DNA of 64,000 bases from Pseudomonadota bacterium. Its GTDB lineage: Bacteria > Campylobacterota > Campylobacteria > Campylobacterales > Sulfurospirillaceae. Where the stretch lies: positions 62,001-126,000 of the forward strand of contig JAGDMU010000006.1 in assembly GCA_017860615.1 (NCBI GenBank), given 5' to 3'. Each line of letters begins with the position of its first letter. Position 1 is the stretch's first letter. The position numbers were made by a program, and so were the translations under genes. Shown here one piece after another: positions 57,750-64,000 of this stretch. The notes beneath the pieces were generated by a model. The model ran no database searches. It saw only the letters and a program-made list of their open reading frames with translations, and was not told where the DNA came from.

Positions 57750-59759
57750 ATGATTTCAATTCGACATATTTTTCTTTTTATGGGTACACTTTTTCTCTTA
57801 AGTGGTTGTGCTGTAAAAGAGCCTTCAACACAAGCTTCTGTTGCGGAAAAAATCGCTTCAAAAGAGATGTTGCTTTACCCTCAAAACGTAGACTTTTTGG
57901 CGCAAAACATTTCTCCACAAAATGTAGCACAAGAGGATTTTACGTACCGTTACTATTCGCCATGGTTTAGAACGCATGTGAGTACTAAAAAAGAAGATGC
58001 ACTCTGGGCAAATAGATCGTATGGGCTTAAAAATCGCTACTATGGCGAGAATCTTCAACTGATTGCTGATGCAGAGATAGATGCTATCATCAACGAAACC
58101 AATGCCGAAGCCTACGGCACTATCAACGCTCATGCCATTATGATTCAAAATGCACAAATGCGCAATCTCCCAACGGAAAAACCTTTTTTCAAAAAGACAA
58201 CACTGCCAGGGGAAGGTTATCCGTTTGACTACTTGCAGACTTCGCGCATTCATATCGCAGAGCCTTTAATTATCTCGCATTACAGCAAAGATGGTGCATG
58301 GGCATTTGTGGAAAGTTCCTTTGCTTCAGGATGGCTTCCAGTTGAGAGTTTTGTACTGGTGGGAGCTAAAGAGCGAATGGAGCTTATTAAGGCAACAAAA
58401 GTTGCTATCGTTAAGGACAATGTTCCCCTTTACAATGACAAACAACGCTTCGTAACCTACGCTAAAGTCGGAGCCATCATCCCTATAATGAGCGAAGATG
58501 ATGACTTCTTTCATGCCTATATGTACATGAGAGATGCTTCATTTACTGCCCAAAGATTAGAACTGCGCATCCCCAAAAGTTTTGCACAGACCGTTCCTAT
58601 AAGCTTTAACAAAGAAAATCTTAGCCAAATCGGTGACGCACTTTTGGGCGAAAAATACGGCTGGGGCGGTTTTCTTGCAAACCGTGACTGTTCTGCCATG
58701 ACCCGCGATTTTCTCTCCCCTTTTGGCATTTGGATACCTAGAAACTCAGCCGCTCAAAAGAGTTTTGGCGAGTACGTGTCACTCAAAGATTTAACACCGA
58801 AGGAAAAAGAAGCGATGATACTCAAAAACGGTATAGCCTTTTTAAGCCTCATTTACCTCAAAGGGCACATCATGCTCTATGCAGGTGAATTTGAAGGTAA
58901 ACCTCTTGTCATGCACAATGTCTGGGGTGTGAGGACTATGGAAGATGGTAAAGAAGGACGAAATATTATCGGAAAAGCGGTTATAACTGACCTTTATGTA
59001 GGAGCCAATCAACCCAATGTACCCGAACAAGGACTGCTCATCAACCGCGTTGAGGGCATCACCATCAAACCAGCCAACCCCAAAAGCAACAATCTTGTCC
59101 AAAAGTACCCCAGTGTTAAAGTCATCAAAGACAATACCGTCTTTTTTATGGATGGAAGCTCACTGCCGTATGATGATAAAAAAGTAAAAACATTTGACGA
59201 GAAACTCGAAAATGCAGATATCGAAGATATGTTTGCGCAAAAATACCATGCTTTTGCACCCATTACTGCCCCAGCGTTGAACGATGACCCAGGGCGTTTT
59301 CGCAATGACACATTTTTGAAAAAACTCTATGGCTCCAGTAAAAGCGAGATCGAAAAAAACCTCACTACGGTAAACTGGCTCCCAAGCCACGGTGGGGTAA
59401 AACTCAAATTTAACAAAAATGAAAATGCAAGCATACAACTGCAAAAAGTCTCTGATGAGCTAGACAAACTCCCTGAAGAGTTCATGAAGTACCTCAAAAA
59501 AGTCGATGGAACCTACTACTACCGCAAAATTGCTAAAACAGAACGCCTAAGTGCCCACAGTTACGGCATTGCTATAGACTTAGATACCAAATATTCACGC
59601 TACTGGCAGTGGGATAAAACCCACACCTTTCACAATGAATTTCCCAAAGAGATCATCGATATTTTTGAAAAACATGGCTTTATCTGGGGTGGCAGATGGT
59701 ATCACTACGATACCATGCATTTTGAGTATCGACCTGAGTTGTTTGAGAGTATAGACTAA
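57750..59759 (+). CDS. Lipoprotein with NlpC/P60 and M15 peptidase domains
   Basis: 669 residues. Signal peptide with lipobox LSGC (Cys20), two SH3-like regions (about 150-280), an NlpC/P60 domain with Cys314 (NRDCSAM), His373 (KGHIMLY) and His389 or Asn390 as third residue, then a C-terminal M15-type zinc peptidase with His603 (SAHSYGIAID), Asp610 and His657 (MHFEY) as ligands. The WGGRWYHYD segment points to the M15C L-alanyl-D-glutamate / VanY-like group. Both active sites look intact, so this outer-membrane lipoprotein could cut two peptidoglycan bonds. Confidence 0.85.
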   Translation: MISIRHIFLFMGTLFLLSGCAVKEPSTQASVAEKIASKEMLLYPQNVDFLAQNISPQNVAQEDFTYRYYSPWFRTHVSTKKEDALWANRSYGLKNRYYGENLQLIADAEIDAIINETNAEAYGTINAHAIMIQNAQMRNLPTEKPFFKKTTLPGEGYPFDYLQTSRIHIAEPLIISHYSKDGAWAFVESSFASGWLPVESFVLVGAKERMELIKATKVAIVKDNVPLYNDKQRFVTYAKVGAIIPIMSEDDDFFHAYMYMRDASFTAQRLELRIPKSFAQTVPISFNKENLSQIGDALLGEKYGWGGFLANRDCSAMTRDFLSPFGIWIPRNSAAQKSFGEYVSLKDLTPKEKEAMILKNGIAFLSLIYLKGHIMLYAGEFEGKPLVMHNVWGVRTMEDGKEGRNIIGKAVITDLYVGANQPNVPEQGLLINRVEGITIKPANPKSNNLVQKYPSVKVIKDNTVFFMDGSSLPYDDKKVKTFDEKLENADIEDMFAQKYHAFAPITAPALNDDPGRFRNDTFLKKLYGSSKSEIEKNLTTVNWLPSHGGVKLKFNKNENASIQLQKVSDELDKLPEEFMKYLKKVDGTYYYRKIAKTERLSAHSYGIAIDLDTKYSRYWQWDKTHTFHNEFPKEIIDIFEKHGFIWGGRWYHYDTMHFEYRPELFESID

Positions 59760-59760
59760 G

Positions 59761-60288
59761 ATGGAAGCTCTGCTCATCATCGATATGCAAGTAGGTTCGT
59801 TTCAAACCACGCGTTTTGAAGCAGAAAAAGTCATCGAAAATATCAATCTTCTCTCAACATTTTTCCGAGAAAGAAATCAACCTGTTATTTTTGTGCAACA
59901 CGATGGGACAAAAGAAAACTTTTTAGCTTATAGTAGCAATGAATGGCACATTTTGCCTTCTTTGACTCAAAAAGCAAATGACTACTACATTGAAAAAGAA
60001 GCCAATGACTGTTTTTATAAGACGGAATTAGAAGCTCTTTTAGAAAAATTGGACGTGCGAAAACTCTATATTTGCGGTTGTGCCACTGACTTTTGTGTCA
60101 ATGCCACGGTTCATGGGGCATTGGTGAGAGATTATACGATTACGGTTATCAAAGATGGACACACAACAGCTGATCGTCCAACATTAAAAGCAGAGCAAAT
60201 TATCAACTTTCACAACTGGCTATGGGAAAATTTAACACCGACACAAAGCTGTATAGAAGTCAAAAACACGCAGGAAATAGTTAAATAA
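59761..60288 (+). CDS. Isochorismatase-family cysteine hydrolase
   Basis: 175 residues. The catalytic triad positions are Asp8 (LIIDMQ), a central Lys and Cys (GCATDFCVNATVHGA, near 117). Family members hydrolyse amides such as nicotinamide, or carbamates; the substrate is not evident. It starts 1 bp after the wall hydrolase gene. Confidence 0.85.
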   Translation: MEALLIIDMQVGSFQTTRFEAEKVIENINLLSTFFRERNQPVIFVQHDGTKENFLAYSSNEWHILPSLTQKANDYYIEKEANDCFYKTELEALLEKLDVRKLYICGCATDFCVNATVHGALVRDYTITVIKDGHTTADRPTLKAEQIINFHNWLWENLTPTQSCIEVKNTQEIVK

Positions 60289-60314
60289 GAGCTTTACATG
60301 TAAAGCTCTTATTT
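60283..60314. terminator. Perfect 32-bp palindrome between convergent genes
   Basis: The centre is TTTACATGTAAA and each side extends through AGCTCTTATTT. It contains the stop codons of both flanking genes and, read either way, ends in CTTATTT. It is best read as a bidirectional terminator built around the recurring palindrome. Confidence 0.8.
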
Positions 60315-60497
60315 CGTAAATCCGCATGCCTTGATATCTTTGTCATCCTCTTTAACAATCGCTTGCGCGGCAATCACAGTTTGACCGTTAAACGTTACTG
60401 CTGGGTTTCCATGTAGCTTCCAACCGTTATTTAAAAACTCTGTAATTCTCGCACAAAACGTTGAATCATCGGGTCCTGTGATAAGTTTGTATTGCAT
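60309..60497 (-). CDS. DUF1737-like small protein
   Basis: 62 residues with the pattern YKLITGPDDSTFCARITEFL and GWKLHGNPAVTFNG, which fits the DUF1737 family, a small fold of unknown function. A near AGGAG ribosome binding site precedes its ATG. Confidence 0.7.
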   Translation of the reverse strand: MQYKLITGPDDSTFCARITEFLNNGWKLHGNPAVTFNGQTVIAAQAIVKEDDKDIKACGFTK

Positions 60498-60647
60498 TTT
60501 TTCTCCTTAACGTAAATATCCAACTATTTTACATCAAATTTTTGTTTAATCCTGCTCAATTTTTAAGAATTCATAGATGTAGATCAAGGTTTTTTACTTT
60601 TAAATAAGATAAAATGACTCTCATATAAAACAATTGAAAGGATTCAG

Positions 60648-61208
60648 ATGACATTTACAGCAAAAATTGACAAAACAGCCCTCAAGGGCACACCTGTAAA
60701 ATTGGAAGGTAATTTCCAAGAAGTAGGTAACTATGCGCCTATCGTGAAAGTTGTCACACCAGACTTACAAGAAAAAACCATTGGTGGCGAAGGTAATAAA
60801 GCACAACTCATCATCGCAGTACCTTCTTTAGATACACCTGTTTGCGACGCAGAAGCAAGACGTTTCAATCAAGAAGTTGCCAAACATGAAAACATCGATA
60901 CAACGGTTATTTCAATGGATCTGCCTTTTTCAGCGGCAAAGTTTTGCAATGTGGCAGGCATCGAAAATCTTACCGTTGCAAGTGACTTTAGACATAAAGC
61001 CTTTGCACGTGCTTATGGTATGCTCATCAGTGATGGCGCATTAGAGGGCTTGTGTGCAAGAGCACTCTTTGTCATCAGCAAAGATGGTAAGCTCGTTTAC
61101 AAACAGGTGGTTCCTGAGATTACGGAGGAGCCAAATTATGACGAAGCGCTAAATGCCGCTATCGATGCAGCCAATAGGGGGGCTAGTTGTTGTGGTTTTT
61201 GTCAGTAG
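60648..61208 (+). CDS. tpx: Thiol peroxidase Tpx with a cysteine-rich tail
   Basis: 186 residues. The peroxidatic Cys66 (SLDTPVCDAE) and resolving Cys100 (AAKFCNVAG) are at the expected spacing. The family normally ends near EPNYDEAL plus a short helix; this one continues with about 15 residues ending CCGFCQ (Cys181, 182, 185). The tail overlaps the start of the NnrS gene. Reduces peroxides with thioredoxin. Confidence 0.92.
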   Translation: MTFTAKIDKTALKGTPVKLEGNFQEVGNYAPIVKVVTPDLQEKTIGGEGNKAQLIIAVPSLDTPVCDAEARRFNQEVAKHENIDTTVISMDLPFSAAKFCNVAGIENLTVASDFRHKAFARAYGMLISDGALEGLCARALFVISKDGKLVYKQVVPEITEEPNYDEALNAAIDAANRGASCCGFCQ

Positions 61209-62391
61209 TTTAACCCCACCAGAGCCTCCAAAAACGACGGCTCTTCAAAACCTCCAAGCACAACCACACCGCCTCTTTTTCTTTGCAGGAGTGGTGCAAG
61301 GCGTGCTTTTTGTTACCCTTTTAGGGCTTCATTATGCAGGACTGATCAGTCTCAATGCCAGTGTAGGACTTTACCACGCTTACGCGATGACGTTCATCGT
61401 CTTTACACAGTTTTTTGCAGGATTTTTGCTCACGACATTTCCACGTTATCTCTCTCGCCCTTCTCCTAAGCAAAGTGAGTATGTGCCGATTGCATGGCTA
61501 ATGAACGGTGGTGGTCTGTTCTTTGTGATATTTTCTTTTATCTCAGAAGTTGCACTGATCGCACCTATGCTTGTCGTCTTGGCAGGCTATGCGAAACTCT
61601 GTTTGCTTTTACTTGATTTTCAAACCAAAAGTACAGTGACCAACAAAGCTGACACGACCTGGATGCTCAGAGCTTTTGCCCTTGGCGCCGTGGGTCAAGT
61701 ACTTTTCATCGCTGATGCATTTGTACCAACCTATGCCATTGCACTTGGGGTGAGTTTTTACCTTTATTTGTTCTTTATTGTTCTCATTGTTTCACAAAAA
61801 ATGATGCCTTTTTTCGCAGCCAATACGATCATCGGCTATACCATGAACAAAAGTAAACACTTTTTGCTCTTGGTTTTTATAGCACTCATCCTCAAAGTGG
61901 TTTTAGAGGCGTTAAGCATGAATGCGTTTGTAGCAGACAGTGCGCTCTTTGGCATCATTACCTATGAGCTTCTTAAATGGCGCCTACCTTTTAGAAAATC
62001 TCCTGCCATTTTATGGGTGCTTTTTCTCTCCATTTGGTGGGTTCCTGTTGGTTTTGGACTTTTTGTAGTACAAGATTTTAGTGCACTTTTGGGTCACACG
62101 ATTTACTTGGAAAAATCACCGCTTCATGCTTTGGCATTGGGTTATTTTACAACCGTTCTTGTGGGTTTTGGAACAAGGGTAATCCTTGGACATTCAGGCA
62201 GAACGCCTAAAGCAGATGCTTATGCAGTGACGCTATTTGGGCTCATTCAAGCGATGGCGCTTATTCGTATTATTGCTGGTATTTTTCCACAGTTTGGGTA
62301 CTTACACGCGGTACTTACGGTGGCAGTTCTGTGGATTGTTATCTTTGGGTTATGGTCTAAGCGGTATATTCATATCTTATTTGAGAAGTAA
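61192..62391 (+). CDS. NnrS family haem/copper membrane protein
   Basis: About 399 residues with 12 membrane segments. NnrS proteins contain haem and copper and help against nitric oxide stress; conserved features include HAYAMTFIVF, FFAGFLLTTFPR, FFAANTIIGY, HALALGYF and GHSGR. I favour the GTG at 61192 (G6 run 9 nt upstream) over ATG at 61153 or 61165; exact start uncertain. Overlaps tpx by 17 bp. Confidence 0.82.
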   Translation: MVFVSSLTPPEPPKTTALQNLQAQPHRLFFFAGVVQGVLFVTLLGLHYAGLISLNASVGLYHAYAMTFIVFTQFFAGFLLTTFPRYLSRPSPKQSEYVPIAWLMNGGGLFFVIFSFISEVALIAPMLVVLAGYAKLCLLLLDFQTKSTVTNKADTTWMLRAFALGAVGQVLFIADAFVPTYAIALGVSFYLYLFFIVLIVSQKMMPFFAANTIIGYTMNKSKHFLLLVFIALILKVVLEALSMNAFVADSALFGIITYELLKWRLPFRKSPAILWVLFLSIWWVPVGFGLFVVQDFSALLGHTIYLEKSPLHALALGYFTTVLVGFGTRVILGHSGRTPKADAYAVTLFGLIQAMALIRIIAGIFPQFGYLHAVLTVAVLWIVIFGLWSKRYIHILFEK

Positions 62392-62439
62392 CGCATTGTG
62401 TGAGCCCAAATAACAGGGCTCACCTCTTTACATTTAAAA

Positions 62440-62646
62440 TTACGAAACGACTTCAAACCCCGCTTCATCAATCGCTTTTTCAAACACACTTACATCAATC
62501 GGAGCATCATATTCAATAACTGTTTGACCACTAGCAAGGTCAACATTGACACTCTTGACGCCTTTAATTCCCTCTAAAACGCCTTTGACGCTTTTGACGC
62601 ATCCCCCACAACTCATCCCTTTAACCACCAATGTGATTGTTGCCAT
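62440..62646 (-). CDS. copZ: Copper chaperone CopZ-like (HMA domain)
   Basis: 68 residues; a single heavy-metal-associated domain with GMSCGGCVKSV (CxxC at 14-17). It probably hands Cu(I) to the ATPase encoded 22 bp upstream on the same strand. Confidence 0.88.
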   Translation of the reverse strand: MATITLVVKGMSCGGCVKSVKGVLEGIKGVKSVNVDLASGQTVIEYDAPIDVSVFEKAIDEAGFEVVS

Positions 62647-62668
62647 TGTTTATCCTTTTACTATAATT

Positions 62669-64000
62669 TTATTTCATTTTCCAACGTCTTAACAGCAATG
62701 AATTACTCACCACTGAGACCGAACTCATCGCCATTGCTCCCCCTGCGACAATTGGGTTTAACATACCCATAAACGCCAGTGGAATCGCTAGAATATTATA
62801 CACAAAAGCCAAAAAGAGGTTCTGCTTAATTTTTGACATTGTAGCACGCGAGAGTGCTATGGCATTGACGACATAAAGTGGATCGTTTGCGATCAAGATC
62901 AGATCGGCACTCTCCACAGCAATATCCGAACCATTAGACATCGCAATCGCCACATCCGCGACGGCAAGGGCTGGTGCATCGTTGATGCCATCTCCCACCA
63001 TGCAGACAAATTTTCCCTCATTTTTAAGTTTGCTAATCGCTTCCGCTTTGCCATCAGGTAACACTTCAGCAAAAAAATGTTTGATACCCAGCTCCAGAGC
63101 TACTTTTTGGGCGCAACGCTCATTATCTCCTGTGAGCATATACACTTCAATACCGTCACTTTGAAGCTTCTCAACCGCTACTTTTGCACTTTCACGAATA
63201 GTATCAGCAAGTGCGATATACCCGATGATCTCTTCTTTGGTGGCAAGGGCTACGATACTATTGCCCTCTTCCAAAAAGGCTTGAGCCTTATGTGAGGATT
63301 GCAGTGCTGTAAATTGCGTGATAAAAGCAGGTGAACCTGCAAAGTAAACCACACCATCAATCTCTCCTGAAACACCCAATCCTGAATAGTTCTGAAACGC
63401 TTGAACACTGTAACGCTTAGGCTCTGGAGCTGCCGCAATGATGGCTTTACCTAATGGGTGCTTAGAACCCTCTTCTAAGGCTGAAACCAAGGCTAAAAAT
63501 GGCTCTTTTTTTAAGTCCTTTTTTTCGATTAAAACATCTACGACATGGGGATTGGCATAGGTCAATGTTCCTGTTTTATCAAACACCACAGCGGTGATCT
63601 TGCCAACATTTTCCAACACTTCTGCATTTTTGATGAGAATGCCCTCGCTCGCGCCCCTTCCAACACCCACCATAATCGCCGTTGGCGTTGCAAGACCAAG
63701 CGCACATGGACATGCGATAACCAGTACCGAAACCGCATTGATGATTGCCTCTTCAAAATTACCCCCAATAAACCACCACGCACCAAAAGTTATAACAGCA
63801 ATACTTACAACGATAGGTACAAAAATGCCTGAGATGGTATCGGCAAGGCGTTGTATAGGCGCTTTTGAACCTTGTGCCTCTTCAATGAGTTTAACAATAG
63901 CACTCAAAAAGGTATCGGCTCCTACTTTCGTCGCTTGACACTTCAACATCCCATCGCCATTTTTCGTTGCTCCAACGATGACATCTCCCGCCGATTTAAG
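62669..64000 (-). CDS. copA: Copper-transporting P1B-type ATPase CopA, 5' part outside the window
   Basis: 444 residues are visible and the frame is open to the window edge; the first in-frame start at 63946 region is internal. Features: the metal-binding CPCALG in a membrane helix, phosphorylation motif DKTGTLT, HPLGKAI (HP locus), GDGINDAPAL and the conserved MSSVSVVSNSLLLR C-terminus. It exports Cu(I) to the periplasm. N-terminal HMA domain(s) would lie beyond 64000. Confidence 0.93.
   Translation of the reverse strand, partial: LKSAGDVIVGATKNGDGMLKCQATKVGADTFLSAIVKLIEEAQGSKAPIQRLADTISGIFVPIVVSIAVITFGAWWFIGGNFEEAIINAVSVLVIACPCALGLATPTAIMVGVGRGASEGILIKNAEVLENVGKITAVVFDKTGTLTYANPHVVDVLIEKKDLKKEPFLALVSALEEGSKHPLGKAIIAAAPEPKRYSVQAFQNYSGLGVSGEIDGVVYFAGSPAFITQFTALQSSHKAQAFLEEGNSIVALATKEEIIGYIALADTIRESAKVAVEKLQSDGIEVYMLTGDNERCAQKVALELGIKHFFAEVLPDGKAEAISKLKNEGKFVCMVGDGINDAPALAVADVAIAMSNGSDIAVESADLILIANDPLYVVNAIALSRATMSKIKQNLFLAFVYNILAIPLAFMGMLNPIVAGGAMAMSSVSVVSNSLLLRRWKMK

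Noticed and set aside
16553-60303. TTACATGTAA as a parS partition site
   Set aside because: parS is close to TGTTTCACGTGAAACA; the sequence differs and copies are spread over the window instead of clustering.

Overview
The window is AT-rich chromosomal DNA from a member of the Campylobacterota (epsilonproteobacteria), most likely Sulfurospirillum or a close relative. The evidence is gene content and order: HobA, the cbpA-hspR-kef-htrA-cprRS block and the clpB / ctpA / purC-purS-purQ / plsC / htpG block match the order I remember from Campylobacter jejuni, and the encoded proteins look like free-living epsilonproteobacterial versions. No rRNA, tRNA, CRISPR array, prophage or insertion sequence was recognised. 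Genes are packed, often with 4-bp ATGA overlaps.

Layout. 0-11 kb: housekeeping genes, mostly minus strand (cmoA, ribF, tlyA, ligA, a TSUP permease, folP, holB, hobA, lysC, rppH), then hemW. 12-19 kb: envelope and heat stress block (Kef-type antiporter, HspR, CbpA, HtrA, a CprRS-like two-component system and a degenerate GGDEF protein). 19-27 kb: Lol/Sec export genes (LolC/E-like, SecA, LolA), a large haem-binding GGDEF/EAL sensor and NhaA. 27-32 kb: the rpmH-rnpA-yidD-yidC-jag-mnmE operon. 32-36.5 kb: a four-gene coupled glutamate mutase operon (glmS, glmE, glmL) ending in an AMP-forming ligase. 36.6-38.4 kb: a tetrahaem cytochrome, RraA and small proteins. 38.4-48 kb: ClpB, CtpA, purine genes, PlsC, HtpG. 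48-49 kb: an AT-rich lipoprotein gene followed by a sequence resembling an integron attC site. 49-57.7 kb: DUF255 protein, rhodanese, UvrD-type helicase, an MshM/MshN/FliL-like envelope locus and a Pif1-like helicase. 57.7-64 kb: an NlpC/P60 + M15 double peptidoglycan hydrolase, isochorismatase, Tpx, NnrS and a copper export pair (copA runs off the window).

Main points of interest: (1) the glutamate mutase plus adenylating ligase operon, which lacks the genes of glutamate fermentation and looks like a route that makes and activates 3-methylaspartate; (2) two genes of one operon, rnpA and mnmE, whose conserved N-termini can only be reached from ATT and ATA start codons, each with a well-placed Shine-Dalgarno sequence; (3) the palindrome TTACATGTAA, found 13 times, in genes and in terminator hairpins; (4) matching HAIR-like HspR operators on the cbpA-hspR and clpB promoters; (5) the attC-like cassette; (6) the two-domain wall hydrolase; (7) a G8 tract beside the ribosome binding site of the GGDEF/EAL sensor gene.
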